In this document: piece after piece, positions 46,422 to 59,460 of the stretch | Position numbering within the stretch: position 1 is the first letter of the stretch | How the letters are laid out: every line of letters starts with the position of its first letter | Assembly (NCBI GenBank): GCA_024364735.1 | Contig: JAGFNQ010005404.1 | Coordinates: 227,067-291,066 of the forward strand | From: Boesenbergia rotunda | Lineage: Eukaryota > Streptophyta > Magnoliopsida > Zingiberales > Zingiberaceae | Direction of reading: 5' to 3' | DNA: 64,000 nucleotides | Notes under the pieces: model-generated | Database searches by the model: none | Told to the model about the DNA's origin: nothing | Seen by the model: the letters and a program-made list of their open reading frames with translations, nothing else | Made by a program: the position numbers and the translations under genes

Positions 46422-48130
46422 GATCAGGTGATTATCCTAGAAATACAAATTGAGGTTATGTGATGAGAATGATAAAGAATGCATCAATATACATTAATTA
46501 AATCCTATTTATTTTTCGAATTGAATAACCCTTTTTATCAATTAGTGAGATCGTAGGAACATCTCCAAATAGGTTGATATCCAACCATAGATAAGAACAA
46601 CCATGGCTAGAGTCCATCAAGTTATTCTTAGCTATGAAGGTAGGTAATTATAACGATTACATATTATACATATGTAACTATCACATTATGTTATCAACTA
46701 ATTGAATGTTTGCATAAATCATTGGGTTGTTAACTCATTAACAAGTATGCAACAATATATATAGCACCCAACTGCACCTCTCTTTACATCGACCTTGGCT
46801 GTGGCACATCAAATCAAAGCTCCAAGCTTAAGGCTGACCCATTAATCAAGAAATAGTTTTAATATGGTTGGAGCTCATTCAACCGTTTAGTCAAGCTTGG
46901 ATGTGTCCAACAACCAAAACTAAGGATTGACCTCTGACTCCAACTATATTAATCATAAACTAATTCCATGGTTTGAACATGTTGAGGTTCAAGCCGGGCA
47001 TGGATGTGTCCATCAACCCAAACGAGAAATAAAACTTCGGTTCTAACCATATTAATGGAAGGTGTTGGCCTTAATATTTTGTAAGGGGTTTTGAGTCTCA
47101 TCCTTTTCTTTTATGCACATTCATGACATATAATTATGTCATGTTCTAACGATTTCCTTAATAAAGTATGTATGTAACTTAATTTATCAAGTCTCATTAA
47201 TTGAATTAGGAACCAGATTTCCTAATTCTAATTTCATACTTTAATCAAGGAATTGTTTTGGGAAATAATTTTCTGAATTATCATAATCAATTTCGGAAAT
47301 AATATGTTTAAGACTTTGATTTCTCTAAATCAAATTTTATTAAATTAAGAGACAGATTCCCTTAATTCAACCACATATTATTTTCATGAAAATCTTATTT
47401 AAGGAAATATAATCTATAGGAAACAATTTCCTAATTAATTTTGGAGACAATAATATGTAAGAGCATCACCTCATAAATCAAATAAGGAAATTATCGTTTG
47501 AGAATCACCTCAAAAATTTTCAAGATTTGATCACATATTTTATTTATGGGAAATTAATATCAATAACTTAATTTGGACGGCTCCCGGAGGCTCAATCCAA
47601 ATTAAATATTTGACAGCTTAAATTCAATTTAGGAAATTTAATTATAACAACTAATTTAAAATTGGACGGCTCCCTGAGGCTCAATCCAAAATAAAGAATT
47701 TTGTAAATAATATAATTTCCAATTATAAATTTAAATGCCAATTAATATTCCCATAATTTGTCTAGACTTTCTTGAAAGAAAGTGCCCAAAATTGCGAGCT
47801 TTTCATAAATGGAAAGTTTCCAAAATTAAAAGGTTTTCAGAATAATTGTAAGTTTCTGGTACAAAGAAAACTTACGTTTTTCCAAAATTAGAAAATTTTC
47901 AAAATAGGAAGTTTCCAAAAATGGAAAGTTTTCACAATTATCATAAAATTTCAGAAACAGAGATATTTCAAAAGTTTGTGAAATTTCATGAAGATTTCCA
48001 AACTTTGAAATTCCTAAATCGAAAATTTAGCATAATTGGAAAGTTTCCATAATTGAAAATTTTTCCAAAATTGAAATCATGATAAAGCTTTCCGCAAAAC
48101 AATTATATGATTATGTCAAACACAAATCTC
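46422..48130 (-). other. C1 5' leader with stem-loops
   Basis: 1.7 kb of A/T-rich untranslated leader. Inverted repeats: 47568-47605 with a perfect 10-bp stem TTAATTTGGA/TCCAAATTAA around CGGCTCCCGGAGGCTCAA; 47662-47689 with TTGGA/TCCAA around a near-identical loop; 47766-47783 with ACTTTCTT/AAGAAAGT. Near 47830-48080 the sequence is repetitive around TTTCCAAAATTG. No gene. Confidence 0.7.
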
Positions 48131-48143
48131 GGCTCTGATACCA
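48131..48143 (-). promoter_or_regulatory. Primer-binding site of C1
   Basis: TGGTATCAGAGCC on the minus strand, one base from the LTR end at 48145. Confidence 0.9.
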
Positions 48144-48144
48144 C

Positions 48145-49440
48145 TGTTGGGACCGGGTGCATGTTGACATGGATGCGGGTTTGTAATTTTAAAAATAATT
48201 ACGTGCAGCGGATGGTTTAGCATAAATAATTTCTCTAATTATTTAACCACACATCTAAGCATGCAATTTTATCTTGTGTAGACATGATCATATATTTAAA
48301 ATTTTGCAGAAACATAAACTAATTTATGTATTACCTCGCGTAACTCGAAGGAAGGGACGAGATCCAACCGTAAGCGTCCCTTAGAAGCTCCGCCTCTATT
48401 CGCATCCACGCCGAGTATCTTCGGGAAGACTTTGCAAAGCCACGAGTTTCGTGTTCTCGAGGACTACTAGATTCTCCGAGAACGCGACGAAAAAAACCAA
48501 GAGAGAAGTCAGAAGACTAACCACAAAAGGATGGCCGGCTGGTGCTCCTTCTTGGGGCTGGTTGGCGCACGACAAGAAGGGGAGAAGAGAAGGAGAGAAA
48601 GAGAGGGAGAGAGCCTATGCCTTCGTCTCTACGATTATTACCCAAGCCTTGCCTTGGGTCCTTTATATAGTGGCCTCTCAACCATCAAGCCTCTCAAATA
48701 TGGAATAACTTATTCTATCATGCCAAGTTTGATTTTATATCATGGTTAAAATCATATTTTAATTCATGATAAAAAATCAATCAAATCTCTTCTCTCCTAT
48801 GGAATAAATTTCCTTATCATGGTAAATCAATCCATGATTGATTTTATAAAATAAACCAATCCATGGTTTATTTTAATTTCCATGAAAAATAAATCAAACC
48901 TTGGTTTATTATATAAAAATTTATATCATCCATAATTTTATAAAACAAACCACACTTGGTTTATTTTATAAATTGAACCAAAAATTTGGTTCTCTCCCTT
49001 TGTTGTGGCCGACCAAGCAAAGAGGATGGAGGCCCTCTTTGGCCGGCCCATCCAAGCCAAGCCCCAATGAATTAAACTTATTTAATTCATCTATTAAGTC
49101 TTCAAAAGACTTAGCCATTTTACGCTTCCGATGCGTCTCTGAAAAATCCAGATTTGACTTATCGTTTGGCTCAACCAAACTTAATCTCTCTTGATTGGAA
49201 AATTTAATTTTTAACTCGTTTTAAATCCCTCGGATTAATCATAGTGCGTGTGACTAAATAGGCTTTCAATTTATGTTGGCCGTCTATAATTAATCAATTA
49301 TAGAACGATCATTAGTGGCACCTAGTAGTACATCATGATCCCCAATTAATTGAAAGATCAACGGTTGACCTCAGAAACAATTCTGAAACCCTTCAGCAGC
49401 TATAATGAATCGTGGCCCATTCCCTTCACCATCTTATACC
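48145..49440 (-). repeat. 5' LTR of C1, part 1
   Basis: Downstream part of the C1 5' LTR, very similar to 28079-29363. It breaks at CTTATACC where C2 inserted; the remainder is at 63342-64000. TATA box near 48663-48670. Confidence 0.92.
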
Positions 49441-51674
49441 TGTTGGGACCGGGTGCATGTTGACATGGATGCGGGTTCGTAATTTTAAATTTTATTACGT
49501 GCAGCGGAAGACTTAGCATAAATAATTTCTCAAATTATTTTAACCACACATCTAGCATGCAACCTTATATTGTGTAGACATGATCATAAATTAAAATTTT
49601 GTAGAAAGTAAACTAATTTATTTAATACCTCGCGTAACTCATAGAAAGGGACGAGATCCAACCGTAGCGTCCCTTGGAAGCTCCACCTCTATTCGCGTCC
49701 ACGCCAAGTTTTCTTCGGGATGACATCGCAAAGCCACGAGTTTCGTGCCGACAAGAACTACTAGATTCTCCAAAGGCATGACAAGAATACCAAGAGAGAG
49801 ATGAAAAACTAACCACCAAACGAAGAACGGAATCAAGATTCCAGGAGGAGGGAAGGAGTCGCGCCCGCTTCTTCTTCTTCTTCGGCTTCTTCTTGGTGGT
49901 GGAAGCTCACGACAAAGGGGGAGGGCTCTAGGGCCGGCGGCACTAGAAGAGGGAGAGGGAGAGAAGGAGAGGGAGAGAGGCTAGGCAAGAATCCTTGATC
50001 TCTTGGATTAATCTCCAAGCCTTGCCTTGGTACCTTTATATAGTAGCCTCTTAATCGCCAAGTCTCTTCTTAACGGAATAAATTTTTCATAAGAAATTTA
50101 TCTTATAAATTTTTCTATGAATTATTCCGTTATGCCAAGTTTTTATTATAACTTAATTTATAATAAAAACAACCATGTCTCCCCTTTTATTATGGAAAGA
50201 AATTTCTTTATATAAATTTCTTTATCATGGTAAATCAATCCATTATTTATAAAATAAAATAAACCAATCCAAGGTTTATTTTAATTTTCATGAAAAATAA
50301 ATCTCTTTATATAAATTTCTTTATATAAATTTTTTTATATAAATTTCTTTATACAAATTTCTTTATCCATAATTTTATAAGACAAACCACGCGTGGTTTA
50401 TTTTATAAATTTGAACCAAATAATTTGATTCTTCACTCTTATTGTGGCCGGCCAAACAAAGAGGGTGGGGACCCTCTTTGGCCGGCCAAATCCAAGCCGC
50501 GATCTCACAAATTAAACTCATTTAATTCGTTCAATAAGTCTTCAAAAGACTTAGCCATTTTATGCTTCCGATGCGTCTCTGAAAAATTTAGATTCGACTT
50601 ATCTCTCTTGATCGGAAAATCCAATTTTCAATTCGTTTTAAATCCCTCGGATTACTCGTAGTGCGTGTGACTAAATAGGCTTTCGATTTATGTTGGTCAT
50701 CTATAATTGACCAATTATAGAACGATCATGAGTGGCACCTAGTAGTACATCATGATCCCCAATTAATCGAAAGATCAACGGTTGACCTCAGAAATAATTC
50801 TGAAACCCTTCAGCAGCTCTAATGAATCGTGCCTCATTCCCTTCACCATCTTATACCCACTTGGTTCAGGACACGGTCTATGTGTGTCAGTCCCCACTAG
50901 GCTGACTACGTCACACCTAGCCCAAGTAATGTCTTTCTCGTCCAACAGATTTTAATTAGTCTCATGTTTCTGAGAGATTCATACTCGGAACATGTGATGC
51001 TCTAGCCAGAGGCTTCGAGTAACAATCCGATGATTGGCCTTGGGTCTACATCTCCTCGCAAGGAGTGGTGAATCCTTTGTAGGGTGTTCAAACATCTTCG
51101 GGCACTTCGTCTTATACCCAATCATCCTGGGTCCACACCTCCTTGGAGATGCTTGCTTATGATGTCAAAGTATAAGTCTTCATGACCAAGATGACTTGAA
51201 CACCGCAAGTCAAAGGAACATCGCACTTAAGCTGCAGTAAGAACTTCATTGACATATCTATATGTAGATTACCATATGAAGTTTTACAGCTAGTCACTCC
51301 AATGAACTAGTTCCCTTAACTAGCATTCATGTTTATCTCCGGACATCCCAATGTCACCAGTCAGTGAGAATCAGCTGATTAGAGAATAACCCATGCTAGT
51401 CTCCATAGAATTGATAATGTCCGTATTTATCAATTCATCGACTAGGGACAATTTCAATACTTCACAATTGCACATGTAGAGATAATCACTAGTTGTGAAT
51501 TCATCACAAATTCTCTCATGCTGTGAATTGTATTGCGGACATTCAGTAAATGAGTTTAAGATCTCAATCAAATACACGAACATGTATACTCAAACAGTGA
51601 ATATTCATTTATTAAAATAAATGATTACAATCATACGGCGATTGCCTTAGTACACTTCTCTCATATTACTAACA
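49441..51674 (-). repeat. 3' LTR of C2
   Basis: 2234 bp, minus-strand ends TGTTAGTAATATGAG and GGTCCCAACA. TATA box (minus strand) near 50036-50042. Polypurine tract AAGTGGGAGTT abuts it at 51675. Confidence 0.92.
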
Positions 51675-51694
51675 AACTCCCACTTGGCCTAATG

Positions 51695-54600
51695 TCAATC
51701 GCTACGGTATCCAATACCACAGGCTCTAACATGACCCTCAAAATTGCTTTGAGGCAAGGCCTTAGTTAAAGGATCTGCTAAATTCCTTTCAGTGGGAATT
51801 TTCTCAATTTGTATATCATTCCTACTTATAATCTCTCTGATCAGATGATAGCGGCGAAGCACGTGTTTGGATCGCTGATGAGACCTTGGTTCCTTTGCTT
51901 GTGCAATAGCTCCATTGTTGTCGCAATAAACCGGTATTGCTTCATTAATGGTTGGAACCTCACCAAGTTTTGAGACAAACTTCTTGATCCAGACTGCTTC
52001 CGTGGTCGAATCCGCTACGGTGTCTTGTTTGGAACTCTTCCAACTTATTGCGCCTCTATTCAAGATAAATACGTATCCAGACTGAGATTTGGAGTCATCC
52101 TTATCTGTTTGGAAACTGGCATCTGTATACCCACGTATCACCATATCATCTTCTCCATATATTAGGAACACACCCTTAGTTCTTCTTAAGTACTTAAGGA
52201 TTGTCATGACAGGCACCCAATGATCCATTCCTGGATCTGACTGATATCTGCTCGTGACACTCATAGCATACGATACATCGGGCCTAGTACATAGCATAAC
52301 ATACATGATAGATCCTATCGCGGATGCATAAAGAATCTTATTCATGCAAATCCTCTTGTCTTCTGTGCGCGGATACATAGACTTTGAAAGGTTGATCCCA
52401 TGCCTGATGGGAAGGTAACCTTTCTTGGATTCCGACATGCTAAACCTTTTTAGCACTCGGTCTATATATGTAGACTGCGAAAGACCAAGCAACCATTTTG
52501 ATCTATCTCTATAGATTCTAATCCCAAGGATATAGGTTGCTTCTCCCAGGTCTTTTATGGAGAAAGTTTTGGACAACCACATTTTAACTGATTGTAAGAC
52601 TGATATATCGTTTCCTATAAGCAATATATCATCGACATATAGCACTAGGAATACGACTGCACTCCCACTAACCTTCTTGTACACACAAGGTTCGTCAGGA
52701 TTTTGTGAGAAATCAAACTCTTTGATTGTCTCATCAAAACGGATGTTCCAGCTCCTGGATGCTTGCTTCAGTCCATATATGGATCGTCGAAGCTTGCATA
52801 TTTTGGTTTTATCAACCGATGTGAAACCTTCAGGTTGTATCATGTATACATCCTCAAGAAGGTTTCCATTAAGGAATGTTATTTTCACATCCATTTGTCA
52901 TATCTCATAATCATAATGAGCTGCTATGGCCAGGAGCATCCGAATGGATTTAAGCATAGCTACTAGCGAATAGGTTTCGTCATAATCAATTCCTTGTTTC
53001 TGACGATATCCTTTTACCACTAATCTAGCCTTAAAGGTAACAACATTACCTTCCATGTCGGTTTTCTTCTTGAAAACCCACTTGCACCCTATGGGCTTAA
53101 TCCCTTAAGGTGGGTTAACTAAGTCCCATACTTGATTTTCGTACATGGAATCCATTTCCGACTTCATGGCTTCAAGCCATTTGTCCCTTTCTGAACTTTT
53201 CAGAACATCTTCATAACTGATAGGTTCGTCATCGCTTATGAGTAACACGTCGTTCAATTCACTTATGAGAAATCTGTATCTCTCTGGAATATTGCGTGTC
53301 CTATCAGACCTACGAAGAGATGGTGTTGTTTCAGGTTCAACTGATAGCTCATCATTATGAGTTATCGGTTGTGGGTCTAGACTAGGTGTCTCTGTAATGT
53401 CTATTGGAGTTTCTTGAACTTCATCAAGTTCAATGCCACTCCCACTGTTTTCTTGTAAAAGAAATTCTTTTTCCAGAAACACAGCATGCCTTGAAACAAA
53501 CACCTTTTGTTCCAAGGGATGATAGAATTGGTAACCCTTTGTTTCCTTAGGATATCCAATAAATAGACATTTATCAGACTTAGCATCCAATTTGTCTGAT
53601 ACAGTCCGCTTTACATAAGCAGGACAACCCCATATCTTAAGGTGAGTTAAGTGAGGTTTCTTACTATTCCACGTCTCATATGGAGTAGTAGAGACTACCT
53701 TGGTCGGGACTCTGTTTAGCAAGTAAACAGTTGTCTTAAGTGCATAGCCCCAAAAGGATTTTGGAAGAGTTGCATGATTCATCATAGATCTAACCATGTC
53801 CATCAAGGTTCGGTTACGCCTCTCAGATACACCATTATGCTCTGGTGTATATGACGGAGTCCATTGAGACAATATCCCATTGTCCCTAAGATAATCTTGA
53901 AACTCTTGACTCAAGTATTCACCACCTTGATCGGATCAAAGTATCTTAATAATTTTGCCAAGCTGTTTCTCTACTTCATTTCTGAATGCTTTGAATTTCT
54001 CAAAAGCTTCAGATTTGTGTTTCATCAAGAACACATACCCGAATCGTGAGTGATCATCGATAAAGGTAATGAAGTAGCTATAGCCTCCTTGTGCAAGAGT
54101 TGACATTGGTCCACATACATCAGTATGTATTAGACCAAGCAATTCTCCCACTGGATTACCTTTTCCGGAAAAGGATAATTTGGTCATCTTGCCTTTTAAA
54201 CATGATTCGCATGTATCAAATGAACCAGGTTCAAATGATTTCAGAATTCCACATCGGTGTAATTTGGTCATGCGTTTCTTACTTACATGGCCAAGACGAC
54301 AATGCCACGTATAGGAGTCTATTCGATTATCTATTCGAGCACGTTTGTTGCTAACTTCGATATTGAAAATGTCACCGGATAAATCTAACGTGTAGATACC
54401 ATTGCACAAAGTTCCGGTCCCATAAAGAACACCATTTAAAGTTATGTAACAATAATTGTTACTAAAAGTTAAATGATAACTCTTTTCATTCAAACATGAA
54501 ATAGATACAATGTTCTTTATTAACGAAGGAACAAAATAATAATTATCCAATTCTAAGACACGTCCAGCAGGGAGCTTTAGCAAATATGTTCCGATGGCAA

Positions 54601-55576
54601 CAACAGCAATCTTTGCTCCATTTCCAACTCGCAAATTCGCTTCTCCCTTGACGAGTCTTCTTCTATTCCTTAGCCCCTGTATGTCATTACATATATGTGA
54701 GCTACACCAAGTATCAAGTACCCAGGCGGTTGAGGAAATAGAGTGACATTCAATAACAAAGATACCTGAAGAGGATGGGGCATCGGATGCCTTCTTCTTC
54801 AAGGACTCAAGATAAACCTTGCAGTTTCTTCGCCAGTGACCCTCCTTGCCACAGTGATGGCAAGTGCCTTTTGGTGTCTTTTCAGTCTTTTTGGCCTTTT
54901 TCTTCTTTCCTTTATTTTGTTCTTTGGCCTTCCTCTTAGAACCTTTCTTCGAGGAACCAACTAACAGTACCGTCGTTTGATCCTGCTTCACAGAAGGCTC
55001 TATAGTCTTCAGCAGGTTGAGCAACTCAGGAATGGTAGTCTTCAGCTTGTTCATCCGATAGTTCATCACAAATTGTGAATAACTTTTGGGCAAACAATGC
55101 AGAATTAAGTCAATACTTAGTTCATGATCCATCGCAAAACCGAGTGTGCCCAGTCGCTCAATGTACCCCAACATCTTCAACACGAACTGTGAGACAAAAG
55201 TGCCTTCCTGCATCTTAGAGGTGAAGAGGAGTCTGGAGACCTCGATCCTTTCGGATCTCGCCTGCTCGTCAAAAAGCTCATGAAGATGGAAGACGATGGT
55301 ATAAGCATCCATATGCTCATGCTGCTTTTGCAGCTCAGGTACCATAGCGGCTAGCATGATGTAACTCGCAAGTTCAGAATCGGTCACATGTTTCTGATAG
55401 GCCACTAACTGGTCTTGAGTTGCATTTTCTGGAGGACGGTTGGGAAGTTGATTTTCAAGGACATAAGCAAGCTTCTTTGCCTTGAGGACTATCCTCAGGT
55501 TTCGAAGTCAGTCCATGAAGTTTGGCCCAGTCAGTTTATTGGTGTCCAAAATGGAACGCAAATTCAGAGAAGACAT
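51695..55576 (-). pseudogene. C2 gag-pol, near complete with stops
   Basis: Start at 55576 (MSSLNLRSILDTNKLTG). A Trp codon is TGA near 55508. Gag continues to the knuckle CHHCGKEGHWRRNC. The protease site reads DTW, not DTG (near 54715). Integrase has WHCRLGH, CESCLKGK, DVCGP, then a TGA in the RSD motif near 53937, and NGVSERRN. A stop lies at 53105-53107. RT keeps MDVKITFLNGN and LYVDDILLIGND, with a TGA at 52898-52900 just before QMDVK, shared with C1. RNase H lacks about 12 residues after DSTTEA compared with C1. The stop after HVRACGI is at 51695. Confidence 0.93.
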
Positions 55577-57004
55577 GATCGAGTGATTATCCTAGAAATA
55601 CAAATTGAGCTTATGTGAGAAGAATGATAAAGAATGCATCAACATACATTAATTAAATCCTATTTATTTTTCGAATTGAATAACCCTTTTTATCAATTTG
55701 GGAGATCGTAGGAACATCTCCAAATAGGTTGATATCCAACCATAGATAAGAACAACCATGGCTGTGGCCATCAAGTTATTCTTAGCTATGAAGGTAGGTA
55801 ATTATACCGATTACATATCACATATATGTAACTATCACATTATGCTATCAACTAATTGAATGTTTGCATAAATCATTGGGTTGTTAACTCATTAACAAGT
55901 ATGCAACATTATACATAGCACCCAACTTCACCTCTCTTTATATCGACCTTGGTTGTGGCACAACAAATCGATGCTCCGAGCTTAAGACTGACCCATTAAT
56001 CAAGAAATAGTTTTAATATGGTTGGAGCTCATTCAACCGTTTAGTCAGGCTTGGATGTGTCCAACAACCAAAACTAAGGATTGACCTCTGACTCCAACTA
56101 TATTAATCATAAACTAATTTCATGGTTTGAACATGTTGAGGTTCAAGCCGGGCATGGATGTGTAACGACCCGGAAAATTCTCTTAATATTTTCTTAAAAT
56201 ATTAAGCATGTCTAAATAGTTTTCCAAGGGACCTAGAAATATTAAGGAGAACTTTGGCCTAGAAAATCCATGTTTTCTCATTTAAATTGAGAAAACTAAG
56301 TACCAATGAGCTTTAAATGGGCTCCAAAAATGGGTATTAATTAGGTAAAAATTAATATAAATTAGGTAAAATTAATATAAATATAAAAGAATTTTATTTA
56401 GGAATATTGGCATAATTATGGGTGATTTTAGGGGGATTTTCGGAATTTAAAAAAAAATAAAAATAATAAAATAAATGAAATAAAAATAAAGGTGCATAAG
56501 CCAAGGATTGAACCTTGGACCTCTTGTACAACCATGTATGCACTAACCAACTCAACTAGCAAGGTATTGTTAGGAGGGAATGAAGTGGATATTAGTTAAG
56601 GCATAGAAGAAGATGAAGAGTCATGGAGAGACTCTTCATTTGCCTCCTTAATGGGCTATTAAAGGGGGGTTTTGGGAGTTACCTCTTCTTCCCATCACTT
56701 GCATTTTGAAACCTCTCCCTTCCCTCATCCTAGCCGAATACCCAAGGAGGGGTTCTCCCTTGGAAAAGCTCCACAAGAGGTCTTATCTCTAAGATCTAAG
56801 AGTTTTCCCAAGGATACAAGGACAAGGAGGCAAGGATCCAAAGCTTTTACAATCTTCTTCTTCTTCCAAGGTTCAAAAAATCAAAAAACTCAAGGTAAGA
56901 CTCCCTCACCTATGGTATAATAGTTCCATATGATTTTTATGATTTTTAGTATGATATATAGTGGTTGGTTTTCGAATTGGATGTTGAAAGGAAAGAAAAC
57001 CGAG

Positions 57005-57914
57005 ACCCTCATGTTTAAGGGTTTCGGCCACCATGATTTACAGGTCTATAATTATGCTAAAAATCATGATAATGTTATTTAATGTTCTCTTATGATGTGT
57101 AGAGGTTAAGTATAATTTTTGGGAATTTTTGGAGTACCCTAGGACACCCTAGGGTTTCGGCCAACATGAAAGAAACAAAACTAAGAACCCTCATGTTTAA
57201 GGGTTTCGGACACCATGATTTACAGGTCTATAATTATGATAAAAATCATGATAATGTTATTTAATGTTCCCTTATGATGTGTAGAGGTTAAGTATAATTT
57301 TTGGGAATTTTTGGAGTACCCTAGGACACCCTAGGGTTTCGGCCAACATGAAAGAAACAAAACTAAGAACCCTCATGTTTAAGGGTTTCGGCCACCATGA
57401 TTTACAGGTCTATAATTATGCTAAAAATCATGATAATGTTATTTAATGTTCCCTTATGATTTTTAGAGGTTAATTATAATTTTTGGGAATTGTTGGAGTA
57501 CCCTAGGACACCCTAGGGTTTCGGCCAACATGAAAGAAACAAAACTAAGAACCCTCATGTTTAAGGGTTTCGGCCACCATGATTTACAGGTCTATAATTA
57601 TTATAAAAATCATGATAATGTTATTTAATGTTCCCTTATGATGTGTAGAGGTTAAGTATAATTTTTGGGAATTTTTGGAGTACCCTAGGACACCCTAGGG
57701 TTTCGGCCAACATGCAAGAAACAAAACTAAGAACCCTAAGTTTAAGGGTTTCGGTCACCATGATTTAAAGGTCTATAATTAAGACAAAAATCTTGATAAT
57801 GTTAATTTATGTTCCCTTATGATGTGTGGAGGTTAAGTATAAATTCTGTGAATTTTTGGATTACCCTAGAGACCCCATATGTTTCGGCCAACCTCAAGGG
57901 CCCAAGGGTTAGGG
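57005..57914. repeat. 182-bp tandem repeat, five copies
   Basis: ACCCTCATG (or its variant) starts at 57005, 57187, 57369, 57551 and 57733, exactly 182 bp apart. Each unit includes GGGTTTCGGCCACCATGA and CCCTAGGACACCCTAGGG. The last copy is the most diverged. Spacing this regular implies recent expansion. Confidence 0.93.
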
Positions 57915-58287
57915 TTGAGCCTTTAACTTCAAGTATATGTTTATGTGTTTCCATGATAAGTATGATAAGTATATGTTCAGGATATGAATGTTGCCATGAT
58001 AAGAATGATAGGGTTATGATCACGATAAAAAATGATGCTATGATATGTTAGGTTCATGATATGAATGATGCCATGTTAAGTATGTTATGTTTATGTTTAA
58101 GAATGAGGATGATGCCATGTTTAAGAATGAAAATGATGCCATGTTAAGTATGTTATGTTTATGTTTAAGAATGAAAATGATGTCATGTTTAAGAATGAAA
58201 ATGATGTCATGTTAAGAATGAAAATGATGCCATGTCTAAAAAAATGAAAGTGAAGAATGAAGTTAAGGTTCAAGCCTTTAAGGCATA

Positions 58288-58615
58288 ATGATGATGAATG
58301 AAAGATGATGCTTATGTCTTTAAGGCATAAATATGCTAAGACGGCACGGTCGATGGTCGACGGTATGACGGTCGTGAGGACCGGTAAATGGGCCGATAGA
58401 CGGGCCGAGCTGTAACAAGTTAAGTATGATGAATGAATGAATATGCTATGAATGATGATGAATGAAAGATGATGCTTATGTCTTTAAGGCATAAATATGC
58501 TAAGACGGCACGGTCGATGGTCGACGGTACGACGGTCGTGAGGACCGGTAAATAGGCCGGTAGACGGGCCGAGCCGTAACAAGTTATGCTATGTTAAAGA
58601 TGCCATGAATGCTAT
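58288..58615. repeat. 164-bp tandem duplication
   Basis: Two copies 164 bp apart, containing GACGGCACGGTCGATGG and GGGCCGAGC. They differ by a few bases. A shorter AATGAAAATGATGCCATG repeat precedes them at about 58080-58240. Confidence 0.85.
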
Positions 58616-59070
58616 ATGAATGATGAAACATGAAAAGTATTTTACTTTATGTATGGGCTTGTACCGGACCGAAGTATGGGTCCAAGGGATGGGCACCTTA
58701 AGAACGCCCCGGTTTTGGACTACCGTAGCTGTCCACGGTTCTGGCACTACCGGAGCTGTGCAACAGGGATGGGCACCTTAAGAACGCCTCGGTTCGGGGA
58801 CTACCGACTATGCTGTCCTTACCCTAGTAGGTTGGGGCTCGCGACCTCGGACTTGCTAGGGATGCGCGCAATGATATATGTATGTGGTACAAGCCGGGGA
58901 CCCCAAATGATGTTATGATGATTATGTTTAAGCAATGAAAAGTATGTTTTAAAAGTTAAGCATCCTTATGTATATGCATTCCACTCATGCATCCATTCAT
59001 GTTATGCATTATGCTATGTTGATAAGATTTTATGCTTACGTTTCATGTTAAGAAGTATGCATGAGAATGA

Positions 59071-59460
59071 ATGAATTATGCCATGCTTAGAATGTTCACT
59101 ATGTTTATGATATGCCATGAATTATGCCATGCTTAGAATGTTCACTATGTTTATGATTTATGCCATGAATTATGCCATGCTTAGAATGTTCACTATGTTT
59201 ACGATATGCCATGAATTATGCCATGCTTAGAATGTTCACTATGTTTATGATTCATGCCATGAATTATGCCATGCTTAGAATGGTCACTATGTTTACGATA
59301 TGCCATGAATTATGTCATGCTTAGAATGTTCACTATGTTTATGAATTGTGCCATGAGAATGAATGAATTATGCCATGCTTAGAATGTCTATAATGTTTAT
59401 GTTTATGCCATGTATCATGTCATGCTTAGAATGTTACTATGTTTATGTTCATGCCATGCT
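59071..59460. repeat. 46/48-bp alternating tandem repeat
   Basis: TGCCATGCTTAGAATGTTC (last copies varied) recurs at 46- and 48-bp intervals alternately (CC at 59081, 59127, 59175, 59221, 59269), giving a 94-bp higher-order unit. About eight copies. Confidence 0.88.
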
